Part shown: in pieces, positions 10,871 to 25,787 of the stretch
Position numbering within the stretch: position 1 is the stretch's first letter
Layout of the letters: each line of letters begins with the position of its first letter
Assembly: GCA_036897485.1 (NCBI GenBank)
Contig: JAYMTF010000578.1
Span: 1 to 33,359, forward strand
Direction: 5' to 3'
DNA length: 33,359 bases
Source: Pelargonium nanum
Lineage: Eukaryota > Streptophyta > Magnoliopsida > Geraniales > Geraniaceae
Position numbers and translations under genes: made by a program
The notes under the pieces: model-generated
What the model saw: the letters and a program-made list of their open reading frames with translations, nothing else
Databases searched by the model: none
Told to the model about the DNA's origin: nothing

Positions 10871-13800
10871 AAAATAAAAATAAATGTAAATTCCACCACC
10901 TCCGCTTCTCTTCAATTCGGTGTTTTTTGTGTAGTTTATTGAATTCTAGAGTTCAGAGAAAGTGAGATCAAGAAATTAAAAAGAACAAGAATGTGATAAA
11001 ATATTGAATTGAATCCGTACAAGTTGTTGTTGTTTGCTGCAGAGACCAAAACAAGTAAATCTGTTCAAAACCATTACAGAGGGAAGGTTAGATCACAAAT
11101 GGATAGTGACATTATCTGCTCAAAGTTAAATTTTCTTTATCACTGTTAAATTTAATAATCTTGATAAAAAAAATTTAATATTATTATTTAAATATTTAGT
11201 ATTTGAAAAATAGAAAGAATAAAACAAGGCTAGATGCTGAAAATAAATACAATCCTACAATGAATGTGAAATCTGCCGGCCAAACATGAATGTAGGGCAA
11301 GGGCATGGTGTGGAATAGACACTTGTGTCTTTAATATTTAATTTTAGTGAATCTTGCATTTATAAAATATGAAGGTCAATTTTGTCAAGCCATTGGAAAA
11401 GGACTATAATTTATTTTTATGTGTTAGTGTTGGTTGAATATCTGAGAATTGAAAGATTAATTCATTGATAATAAAGTTGCACCTAAAGTTTAAAATATTT
11501 TATCAAGTATTAAACTCACACACTACATATATCAATCACCTTAGAGGTAACTTAAACAAGAGATATCGAGTATGCAAACCAAGTCATGAATTGCTTGGGC
11601 AATGAGGCAATGCTAGTTGTACCCTAAAGTTAAATGTGGACATGGCGTTTTTCATTTCGAGCTGGCGGTGCAAAGCTGGTTGAGTGGTTCGTCATATTCT
11701 GGGTGGTGGTCTGTGTCTTTGGAGTGAGGTAACCAAAGGTAGGTTGGTGGAGAATTTTTCGATCGCCGAGACGCTCAAATAGGTAGGAAATTAGGGTTGG
11801 TAGGATCTAGTGGTCGAGTTTGATGTGTTTCAAGTATTTCAAGTTTTGCAGTTTGAAGAGGACGCCATCAATGCTTTCGGTCTGATCGATTATTAGTGAC
11901 ACGAAAGCACTTTCGGCCCTATTTATTTTTTTAAAATTCGATTTTGTTAGGAAGTCTGCGATCTTATTTTGTTTGATGGCGATTTTGTCATTGATAAATT
12001 TTCTTTTGGGTTTGAAAAAAAAGTTGTTAAGAAATGTGATAGAGGAGTAGAGAAATGAAATGAAATAGAGAAAACAATAATGGAGTCACAGGAGTCCTGC
12101 ATGCAGTAAACAAGCTCTGTTTTTTGTAACTTTTGGTGCATGTTTCTCATAAATGTGAGTAAAATCCACACCACTTGTTTTCTTCTTTTTTAAGCTAAAA
12201 CTTAAATTTTCTACTTTACATCAACTCCTTCCAACTTTTTGAATTTTGAAATCCTTACCTACTAAACTCTGACTTAACACTTTAGTAATTAGATCTCATT
12301 TTTAATTTTTTTGGTTGATTTGATTCTTTTCTAAACCAAATGTCATCAACAGAGACTTTAGCAGTTGAAATATAACTCCAAGTGTCTATACTATTTGGTT
12401 ATAGTCAATAAACTCAAATTTAGATTTTTGTAAGAAAAGAAATATGAATCATAAACTTTTTTTTTTAGGTTAAGTTACAATGGAGTGTTTCGTTAAATTT
12501 ACGTCAATCTAGTGACGTAATATAATATAATTGGTGACCTAGTTTAAACCTAAAATCTCTTGCTCTCTTTTCTTTTCTATAAGTATGTTTTGTACTAAAT
12601 TGTATTGTATTGACTTATATAATAGGGATTGCCGGTATGATTCTTAAACAATATGCGTTTTGTCTAAATGTTGTTCAAGTCGAGATAGTTGTTAGATTCC
12701 AAATTAGAATAAATAGCCTTCACTAGTGATACCAAACAACATTAAAAAATCAAATATAATAACGTAAAAAACATTTATCCCCTTTTCTTTTTCGCTTTTC
12801 GCTTTTACACTTAAGAGCATGAGAGATGTGTTAAAAAGAAAAGAGAGAGCATAAGAGATAAAATAAAAATGTAGCATGTGGTTTGTTTAACTAAAGATAA
12901 CATAGCATAACGTGTTGGTGCATATCATACCATATCATCATATCATTTACTTAGATAATACATTTCTGGTGAAAGTTGTTTTCTTTGTGAATATTGCTTA
13001 AACAATCAATATTTTTCAAATTTTTACCAAATTTGGTGCAGACAAATAAATGGTAGTACCAAATTAGTTGTCAGTATATTCACCAAACTCATCATGAGTA
13101 ACCATCATGGTTTTCACTTGCTCTTTCTTCCAGATTCTAAAAGTACAATTCTATGATATTGTTTAACCCTTGCTTGTGATTGTGTTAACCTTTCATAATG
13201 TTATGATTTTCAATTCCCAACATTTCTTGTGATTTTACCCTTGCAATTCGGTTTTGAAATAATCTTATAATCCGTTACACGATGGGTAATACGAATTAAC
13301 ATTCAAGATATAGTATAAACATAGTTGGATTCAAAATGGTATTTGATGTTGGTTTTCGTCAAATATTCGATACGTGGACTTACGTAAAATTTAAAATATG
13401 TTAAAAATTATTATTATTGAATTATTTTACTAACGTGACGGCACATGCACTGGTTACGTTAATTATTTAATATAGTTGGATCACCACGTCAACAAATGAA
13501 TTATTCATCATTTAAATTACACGTCAAACCATTCAACGAATTTTCTTACAAGATAGATAATCACAATGACTATTTTGAGTTCATATTGAAAAGTTCAAGA
13601 ACTATTTTAGCTAAAAAAATGTTGAAGAACCAAATTTGTGGGTTTTCACCAACATATATTTCAAAATCAAATCTGTTTTTTTCATTTTTCTTTTTCCATC
13701 ATACATTCCAATATTTTTCTTGTTTTGAAAATTGTTCCCAAAACTAACAAGCATAAGTCAACTGGTAAAAGTTGCTTCAATTTAATTCAAACTTTCAAGT

Positions 13801-14340
13801 TCAAGTCATAAGATGCGCAATTGCGTCCAAACTTGGTACGAGAGTGTTTCCGCTCTTATAGTCCTTCACAACTCGCATGACGGGTTGTTCCACTCTAGAT
13901 ATCTCATGGTTAAAGAGAGAAAAAAAAAATCTATTTAGGAAACGTGTATATTAGAGTATAGAATTGGGCCAAGCCTATATCAATATATTTGAAGCTTCAT
14001 ATACTTGCAGTGGACCAGCAAGGCTAAAGTGGTTCACCTTCATGATGGACCATCATTTACTATTTTTGTTAAACATTAATATTGAAGCAATGTATGTGAA
14101 AAAAAGTGGGTGAATCTTGAATTCCCTTATGCCACAAAGCTTATGGTTCAAAATTTAGGTTTATCTACCATTTTCAAGTTTCTTTATATCAGCTGTGAAA
14201 ATGGTACACAGTTGATAACACAAAACAAAACAGATAAAACAGAAGCAAACATAGATTCTATCCATTGAATCATGCATTTTAGCCTACCTGTTTTTTATGA
14301 CCTTTTTCGGATTCTGATACTAAAATGGAAATGGAATAAA
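10871..14340. other. Long AT-rich intergenic region between divergent genes
   Basis: This 3.5-kb region lies between the 5' ends of the TRM-like gene (minus) and the RopGEF gene (plus), so it holds both promoters. No supported coding sequence is seen. Notable inside it: a GC-richer patch at about 11640-11900, a palindrome-rich stretch with ACGT words at about 13420-13540, and a possible SINE remnant near 13745-13815. The remainder is A/T-rich with no recognisable structure. Confidence 0.5.
13745..13815 (+). repeat. Possible tRNA-derived SINE remnant
   Basis: The segment has an A-box-like word (TAAGTCAACTGGTAAAAG) followed about 35 bases later by a B-box-like word (AAGTTCAAGTCAT), the arrangement of RNA polymerase III promoters in tRNA-derived SINEs. 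No poly-A tail or target duplication was identified, so this is weak. Confidence 0.3.
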
Positions 14341-14909
14341 GAAGATGAGAAAGTACCTGTTTTTTGCAGCGAAGAACAAGGCAAAAACCATGGTCTGTCA
14401 AGCAAAAATGGTGCTATTTTTAGCCTCCATTGACCTCCCAACCGTTGATTCTAAAAACTGCCTCATGAACAACACAGAAAAGCTGAGAAATTGCTATTTT
14501 GTGTTGATAACAACTTTGTCTGCAACAATCTCTCCTTGTCTCTCTCACCATGCACCCCACTTTTGGCTCTGACAGCCATAGCAAAAAACGGTACAGGCAC
14601 ATTAAAGCCCCTTCCCTTTCTCAGCTCTGCAAGATCAAGAAGACCATCTTCGTTTTCCGCCTCCAGTCTATTGCCATCAAGAAGCCGCGTAGCTCCTCCC
14701 GCAAATCTTTCCCTTCTCCTTCCTTGCACCTCAAGGAAGCCGAGAAAGGCATAACCAAAGTGGTGACCGTCATATCCAGACACAAGCAGCGAAAGGAGAT
14801 CAAGCGGAGCCTCAGCGTTCCCACCTCTCGTGCAAGCTTCTCGTCTTTGTCCTGCTCATCTCCTTGTTCTATTGCCCCAATTGGCGAAGGGGACCTTCTT
14901 GAACTCGCC
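14341..14909 (+). other. RopGEF 5' leader with long in-frame open extension
   Basis: The RopGEF reading frame continues open upstream to an ATG at 14550, adding 120 codons that are basic and Ser-rich (for example KKPRSSSRKSFPSPSLHLKE). A second ATG at 14345 opens a 75-codon frame in another phase that overlaps it. If the mRNA starts upstream of 14550, the result would be either an N-terminally extended RopGEF or translation by leaky scanning. The subfamily normally starts at the MVRALERG-like position, so this is treated as 5'UTR. Confidence 0.45.
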
Positions 14910-17016
14910 ATGGTCAGAGCATTGGAACGAGGAAACAGCTTCCAAAAATCAAGGTCTCTTCATTTCTCTAAAAGGTTTGAGCTTCCCTCAGTAATGTCCA
15001 CTCGCTGTGGATCAGTCCCGGAGTACGAGGATGGATCGATAACACCAGAAGGCAAGCTTTTGGAGACCCAGCAAGGAGGGTGGCCACCAAGGAGTCCTGC
15101 TCCAGCCCCGGATGGTGCTGGGAGCAAGTCACCAAAGCCTGTGGCCAGCAAACAAGCAGGTAATAATTACTAGCTATCACGTCGCTGTTTCCGATCCCTG
15201 CACGTGAAAAGAACGTCGCCAACAAAGGATCAGATACTAATATATATTTGTGATCTTGAACAGAAATGGAACAGATGAAGGAGAAGTTTTCTAAGCTACT
15301 TCTAGGTGAAGATATGTCTGGGGGCGGAAAAGGTGTTTCTTCAGCTTTGGCTTTGTCCAATGCCATCACAAATCTTGCTGGTATTTATCATTCTTATCCT
15401 AAGTTTGTTCGCATTTTGCATTCATATGCATAAGAAAGTACTGATTTTTGTACGTGTTTATCACAACTGTGATACAATGCAGCATCAGTTTTTGGCGAGC
15501 AATCAAAGCTTGAGCCCATGCCTCAAGAGAGGAAAGCACGGTGGAGAAAAGAAATCGAATGGCTTTTATCAGTAACTGATCACATAGTTGAATTTGTTCC
15601 CGCGCAACAGAAATCCAAAAATGGAACAAACATGGAGGTAATGTCTCTCTTTCTCTACCTATTTACAGTAAATGAAAATGGGATTTTATGTCGTGATGAA
15701 AATACCTTAACATGCTGTCTGGATAGGTGATGGTGACGCGGCAAAGAAATGATCTGCTCATGAACATCCCTGCACTGCGCAAGCTCGATGCCATGCTCAT
15801 TGTAAGCACCTGTTCTCCTCTGGTTTGTATCTTGTAACGAAGAGCTCACTTTTACACTTGCTGATCAAATTGCGATGAACAGGATTGCTTGGATAGATTT
15901 GGAGGCGAAAAGGAGTTTTGGTATGTATCAAGCAAAGATGCTGCTAATGACTCCCAAAAAGGCACTAGCCAGAGAAATGAAGACAAATGGTGGATACCAA
16001 CTCCTAAAGTTCCCGAAGAGGGGCTCTCAGAGAAAGGGCGAAGATGGCTGCAACAACAAAAGGATTCTGTGAACCAAGTACTAAAAGCAGCCATGGCCAT
16101 CAATGCTCAAATTTTATCAGAGATGCAAGTACCTGATAGCTACATTGAATCCCTCCCCAAGGTACGAGGAAACTTCTCTCTGCTGGTTTTTTCGAAAAAT
16201 GCTGTAGCTTGGTCTAATCATGTCCCTCTGGGTCATCTCCACTTCTTCTTCTAGCAGCATGGTAGGTCTAGCCTTGGTGAATCAATCTACAAGAGCATCA
16301 CAGTCGAATACTTTGATCCAGGGCAGTTCCTGTCAACCATGAACTTGTCAACAGAGCACAAAGTGCTGGACCTGAAAAATAGGATTGAGGCATCAATAGT
16401 GATTTGGAAGAGGAAGTTGCACCAAAAGGACTCAAAGTCTTCTTGGGTGAGCATAGAAAAGAGGGAGCAATTTGAAGAGAGAGCAGAGACCATCTTGCTC
16501 CTTCTCAAACAACGGTTCCCGGGACTTCCTCAATCCTCACTAGACATATCCAAAATCCAATTCAACAAGGTAACGTAAACAGACATATATCAGCATACCT
16601 GGTCTTTCAAGAAGCAGTACTCATCATCTTCTGAACTTTTTACACAGGATGTAGGACAGGCCATTCTGGAGAGCTACTCGAGGATATTAGAGAGCTTGGC
16701 TTCCAAAGTTATGTCTAGGATTGATGATGTCCTTTACGCCGATTCTCTCACCCAAGACTCCTCATCACGTAGAGAATCAAATGCAGCATTGAGTGGAAGG
16801 CCAGTTAAGACTCCCAAAGGTGCGGATCAAGAACCTGGGCATCAGCGGTTGACTTCTTCGTTGACGCTGCAAGATTTCATGGGATGGTCAGGACATGAAG
16901 GATCAAAGAAGAGTGAGTCAAGAGGCAATATGGATGGCGTACCTACAAAGAGAAGTTCGTATTTGGAGAAACTCGAGACCTTGAGCGGTCTAAGAAGTCC
17001 AACTGCTCGCCATTGA
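14910..17016 (+). CDS. Rop guanine nucleotide exchange factor (PRONE domain), RopGEF8/9-like
   Basis: Seven exons: 14910-15159, 15264-15380, 15483-15637, 15727-15801, 15883-16161, 16258-16569 and 16648-17016, all GT-AG, giving 518 aa. A short variable N-terminus ([19 protein letters not shown]) precedes a PRONE domain at about residues 84-428 with [40 protein letters not shown], the paired Trp motif DKWW (W235, W236) and [20 protein letters not shown]. The C-terminal tail (about 430-518) contains [10 protein letters not shown] and [20 protein letters not shown], as in the RopGEF8/9 type. PRONE proteins catalyse GDP release from plant ROP/RAC GTPases at the plasma membrane and steer polar growth. 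The tail is thought to regulate activity by autoinhibition and by receptor-like kinase binding. The ATG at 14910 is chosen because its first residues match that subfamily, although the frame is open further upstream. Intact. Confidence 0.93.
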
Positions 17017-17669
17017 CAGGAATAATATCTCTACAACGGAAGACGAAAGACAGACAGACAAGGATAGATCTTGCAGACTAACATAAACAGAAATATAAAG
17101 GGAATTATTCAGGTTGTAAATATTGTCACAATTCAGATACTTCTGCCTTTTTGTTTCTTGTTTCTGTTTCTTTTCCTACTAGAGATAGCTTGTTCCAATA
17201 TTTCATTAACATTGGCTCACTTTTTTACCTCCTAAACCCCGTGTTATGGTGTTCTAGTGCCTAGCTTTCATGTTTTATCGTTGCAGAATTTTAAAAATAA
17301 AAAATGAAAAAACGCAAAGAAAGCACCATACAACTTAACCTAGGTCTCGAGTTCGAGTATCAAGGAGAGCTTTGCCGCCCATGGTTTGAATAGTAAAAAT
17401 CTTAGTACATGTATCAAGAAGGATATCCAAATCAATGTCTCAGAGTTAGCATTGTCACATTCTCCTTTCCAAGCAACTTAGACTTGATGGAGCAGTCAAA
17501 TACACAAATCCATAGTAAAAATACTAAAATTCTCAATTCATAGTAGCATTTTTGCACAAATGTTCTTTTATTCTGAGAAAATTTGAACGAAATAAAGGAC
17601 TCATTCCATAACAAGACTTGAAACAAAAAATCTCTCGTATAGTTGCACAAACTTCAAATAGAGTTTGAC
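17017..17669. other. Convergent intergenic region, two 3'UTRs
   Basis: The 653 bases between the RopGEF stop and the aspartate aminotransferase stop on the opposite strand must hold both 3' ends. On the minus strand an AATAAA polyadenylation signal lies at 17572-17567, about 100 nt past the aminotransferase stop. The middle (17335-17380) has a GGTCTCGAGTTCGAGTATC word resembling a pol III B box, possibly a SINE scrap. Confidence 0.5.
17567..17572 (-). terminator. AATAAA polyadenylation signal for aspartate aminotransferase
   Basis: AATAAA on the minus strand lies about 100 nt downstream of the TAG stop at 17670, a typical distance for a plant near-upstream element. It is a motif match only. 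Confidence 0.4.
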
Positions 17670-22005
<4,336 letters not shown>

Positions 22006-22280
22006 GGATGAGTGAAGATTCGAGGACTTGAAGTTGACGCAGTAGAAGAAGAAGAAGGTCTCTCCTTGCGCAAGCAAAAGGGGTTTATATATAACGTGTC
22101 GGAACTGTGATCCACGCTTGCCTGTTGATTTTACTGTTACTTCTTACAGTGGGCTTCCACGTGTTGGGGTCCGTAAACCGTGGGCGCACTTTATATTCTC
22201 TACGTTGGTTTCGGGTAAAAGTGCGCACTTTTATTTTTTAATCTATGGGTGCGCCTCTCCCCTCTCACGTGACTTTAGTA
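22006..22280 (-). promoter_or_regulatory. Aspartate aminotransferase promoter: TATA box and G-boxes
   Basis: On the minus strand TTATATATAAA (22094-22084) lies about 80 bases upstream of the ATG, implying a leader of about 50 nt. ACGT-core elements cluster upstream: ACGTG at 22094-22098, and two full G-boxes CACGTG at 22158-22163 and 22266-22271. G-boxes are bound by bZIP and bHLH factors in light, ABA and stress responses. Function is inferred from motifs only. Confidence 0.5.
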
Positions 22281-22309
22281 TTCTTTCTTTACTGTAATTT
22301 TTAATTGAG

Positions 22310-22386
22310 ATAAGAAACTAAGTGGTTGAGTGGATAGATGCTCACATTTCATTATTAAAATCCTGTTTTCAAGCCACCTTTAAAGC
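22310..22386 (+). repeat. SINE-like segment
   Basis: AAGTGGTTGAGTGGATAGATGCTC resembles a tRNA 5' half with an A box, and GTTTTCAAGCC some 30 bases later resembles a degenerate B box. The adjoining 59-bp tandem repeat could be derived from its tail. Without other copies this remains tentative. Confidence 0.3.
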
Positions 22387-22504
22387 AATGATGTTTATAC
22401 ATTATGGGTGTATTCTGGTCTCAAATCCATCATCTATCATTTTTCAATGATGTTGGTACACTATGAGTGCATTCTCGTCTCAAATCCATCATCTACTTTT
22501 ATTC
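22387..22504. repeat. 59-bp tandem duplication (two copies)
   Basis: Copy 1 (22387-22445) and copy 2 (22446-22504) both begin AATGATGTT and share the block TCTCAAATCCATCATCTA. They differ at several scattered positions (for example ATTATGGGTGTATTCTGG versus CTATGAGTGCATTCTCG), so the duplication is not recent. Confidence 0.85.
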
Positions 22505-22599
22505 AAAAGAAAAAAAGGAGACAAAAACCTTCTTGAGCTCAAGGATATCATCTGTAGCGATGAACACTCCTTGAAAAACTACTATGTTAATAAAGCATA

Positions 22600-23000
22600 G
22601 AGAGCACATAAAGAATGATCGACGCATCGAGAAGGTGAAGACCAAAGGTCCTTTGCAGGCTCCGTGACGCCACCTCATCAGATAAGTAAACCTTATAAAT
22701 ACATCTCTCGAAAAGAGATGAGAGGGTTCATTATTGAATTATTTTCATATATAAACTCGTCGTTTTGTAAGGATTCTTTCTAGAGTTTTTCATAATCTTA
22801 GTACTCAAATACTTTGTTTGTGGATTCTTATCCAAACCCCCGAGACATTGTCGTTGGGATCTCTGCTTAATGGCGTGTTCTCTCTTCGCATGTTATAGGA
22901 TTTGGACCTCGATACTTAGATCACCGATCATTACTTGGGTTTATCAAAGTGTTATGTTACCTTTGCACGTGGAAAAGAAGACACAATACAACATTGTTTT
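22600..23000 (+). mobile_element. Fossil LTR-like fragment (possible solo LTR)
   Basis: The stretch has the look of a plant retrotransposon LTR: a TATAAATAC box at about 22695, a following leader-like region with CTCTCG/GAGAGGG, and further down the words TCGATACTTAGATCACCGATCATTAC typical of LTR 3' portions. No internal coding region, paired LTR or clear target duplication is visible. It appears old and broken; the family (Copia or Gypsy) cannot be told. Confidence 0.3.
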
Positions 23001-23298
23001 ATTGTCCATATTTTTACCTAGTTAAAAGAGGCTTATCAACTTATTTTTATGTTTATTTTGTTGGGTGTAGCTTTCCCCATCTAAGCAAGAAATATTGAGT
23101 TCAAAATTTAAACTCTTACAATTGAAGAGTTCCCATACAATAAGAGATTAAAGTCTCTAAGCACCTAAAATATAAAGTACATATATGCCCAAAATCCAAA
23201 TCATCTATCTAACAGAAACACCTCCCCTACACTCAATGACACCACCAAGACCACAAATTTGAAACACAATAGACACAGAATCCGAAAATTGTTGCATT
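23001..23298. other. 3' flank of the ABIL gene
   Basis: AT-rich sequence past the ABIL stop. A minus-strand AATAAA occurs at about 23057-23052, roughly 240 nt after the stop, and could serve its polyadenylation. Nothing else is recognised. Confidence 0.4.
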
Positions 23299-24781
23299 TC
23301 ATGCTGTTCTTTTAGAATTTCGTCGAATGAGGGACAGGATGTGATCAGCACCCTGCACTGATTTCCTGCTCAGAATGCTGCGTCCACGCTTTTGACTAGC
23401 CTGCGAACACACAAACACAAACCTCCGGTTAGTGGTCACGAATCAAACACAAGACATGTTCGTTATATGCAATTATTTGAATGGAAATGGATCGATCACC
23501 TGGAACTGGAACGCGTGATTTGTTGCTTTGGACAGTACGGACAGACCATCACGAACAGGCAACACTGCAACACCAACAAGCTAAATTGAAACTACCAAGT
23601 ATATGATACAATAAATAAACACTAAACTGTAAATTCTGTAATTGATAGTACACCTTTTTCAGCATGATCAATTGACGCCTCGCTGTTCTTCACAAGGGAC
23701 GGCTTGTGAGTGTACGTGTAGAAGAAAAGTGGCACGCCCTCCTCCGCCTCAAACTCGTGCTCATCTCTAATTTTCGGACAAGTTGGACCATCGGTGATTG
23801 CTGATCAACAAAACAGCTGATGAATTAATCAGAAATGAAAGCAAATAAGATCTATGATGATACTAAAACACTATAGTTTCTTACGTTTTGATATGTAGCG
23901 CAGGTGATGTCTAGGCTTACGGGGATTCCATTGCATTTGAGCTAGAGCAAGGTTGTGAGTGTACTCTTCGCACGAGAGAAGTCTCTATACATATCAGCAT
24001 CATACATCAAACTATGTCAATACTAAGCATTTTCTAAACCAATGGATGGATTATATATATATATATCAATACTCACTTGTTTCAAGCATTGGATTCGAAG
24101 ATCAGCCTCGGATATGTGACTGGTGTCAAAGAAGCAATCATTTAGGTTTGAAGATACTCTTCCGAGATGATCAACAATGGTGACCACAGCCCTGCAAATG
24201 TACTCTTGTGTGTTTTCAACCACACTGCACAACATGCATACCAATTTTATCAGTAACCAAATGACAGCTTCACCTTCTTGATGGGCCAGGCAAAAACAGT
24301 AAGGTCACAGCCCAATAGAAGACTACAAGAAATGGTCCCATCAATGAAGCCCAGCCCATGCATGAGCATGACAACAGAGGACAGAACCAAAGTCAAGACA
24401 CTTCTTCACAAAACCATACAGATAAGGAAAAATCAAGAAGATGACAATGAACAGAACAGAACAAAAATGGAGGAAAATAGACAATCACTCACGCTTTCTT
24501 GTCTTGTGAATTCAAGAATGTGGTCTGGCAGTAGTCGGCGGCGTAATGAAGCTGCGAACGCAAATCTCTTAGCTCCTGAAACCACAAAGGAAGAAGAAAA
24601 GAAACACATAATCAAGCAAAAACAGAGAATATGATGATTCCAAATGGAGAGACATATATATAATAATGTTCCTTACTTGGAGGGACTTGCAGAATCCAAC
24701 AGCTTCCTCGGTTCCGGCTTTCGAGTTTTGAGGCGACCGAGATTGAGAAGTGTCCACTGCCTCTTTTCTTTCAAATTCCAT
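23299..24781 (-). CDS. ABI-like protein (ABIL), SCAR/WAVE complex subunit
   Basis: Seven exons on the minus strand: 24677-24781, 24493-24575, 24077-24224, 23885-23984, 23654-23800, 23500-23564 and 23299-23400, giving 249 aa. The N-terminal half carries the plant Abl-interactor pattern: FCKSLQELRDLRSQLHYAAD, then AVVTIVDHLGRVSSNLND, ISEADLRIQCLKQRLLSCEE and QWNPRKPRHHLRYISK. These form the helical region that joins the SCAR/WAVE complex, which activates ARP2/3 for actin branching. The C-terminal part (PLFFYTYTHKPS, LPVRDGLSVLSK, ILSRKSVQGADHILSLIRRN) is basic and lacks the SH3 domain of animal Abi, as in plant ABILs. At 249 aa it is shorter than typical ABIL1-4 proteins (about 300 aa) and most like the divergent ABIL5 type; that assignment is from memory. 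The start is the ATG at 24781, with a TATATA on the minus strand near 24824-24829. Exon 2 uses the donor AAAGC|GTGAGT. Confidence 0.87.
24052..24066. repeat. (TA)n microsatellite in ABIL intron
   Basis: A run of about seven TA units in the intron after exon 3 of the ABIL gene, about ten bases from the donor at 24076. Confidence 0.8.
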
Positions 24782-24849
24782 AGAGAAAGAGCCTGAAGAT
24801 AAAAGCAATATTGCAAAGCTAAGTATATACTAGCTCTCTCCTTATCTCT

Positions 24850-25787
24850 CTGGTTTTTTTGAACTAGTGGTGGTTAGAGAGAGAAAATTCTATGAATGTA
24901 AAGGACCAAAACCCATTAAAAAGAGATTCTAAAAATCTTCAACAGAGAGCAGAGCAGAGCACATAGAAGAGAAGATGACAAAATAACAATGCAGCCCCGT
25001 GATATGGTGTGGGTTGCTTTTTTCTCTTTCTGAAAGTACACTCCAATCAATCACTAACAAGCTGATCTTGTGCCCACATAATTTACAATAATGCCACAAT
25101 AATACAGTAAAGGACAATACATATAGCATGTGTATCAATGACATCTGCAAGGTCAACAGTTCAAAATAGAGGCTTGAAATAAAAATTTGGGCAAAAAGGT
25201 TGCTTAAGATAAACAGCTTATCTATAACACTAACCTGCCAAGACAAATCTTATAGTTTGTTCAGTAATATCAAATCTACTTAAATATGTTAACGAAATGT
25301 TTGCATTTGGAATTAACACACCAAACAAGAGTAACGACATTAAACTAAGTGCAAGCAATTTAACATGATCACCGACTTCAGCACATGCATGCTACAGATG
25401 TTTAGAGAGAGAGTGGGGACGGAATGTTATGATTTCAAGAACAAATGCTTAAAAATAAAGCATCAAAGAGTTCTTTAAACAATTTTATAAGCAAGCAAAT
25501 AATCAACTTTTGTGCCAAATAATATTCTATGATGGGGCTATACAGCATAACTACTCACAAGAACATCATTTCACTGGCCCCGTACACTTTTGGCTCCCAA
25601 AAAACTGAATAGCAAGAAGTGATCACAGCTGAAATTGCTTGATCTATCACCAGCAGGAAGGAAGAATTTTCCGCATCGTAGGGCTCTATGGATTTCATGC
25701 CATAGATCAGCTCTTTGGGCTTCATTGCTGTACAAGTGTAACTGGACCCGAGCTTGCTTTTCCATTTGTCAATAGAAGTGACTAACT
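24850..25787. other. ABIL promoter region and PRORP 3' flank
   Basis: About 0.9 kb between the ABIL 5' end and the PRORP stop. The part from about 25550 to 25787 is probably the PRORP 3'UTR. No coding signal of known family is seen; the small open frames have no splice support. Confidence 0.45.

Noticed and set aside
13380-13660. Possible MITE around ACGTGACGGCACATGCACTG and CACCACGTCAAC
   Set aside because: The words resemble plant repeat DNA, but no paired inverted ends or target duplication could be found by eye.
14463-14911. Open frames on the minus strand across the RopGEF leader
   Set aside because: They are antisense to an open leader region; composition follows from the opposite strand and no known family is recognised.
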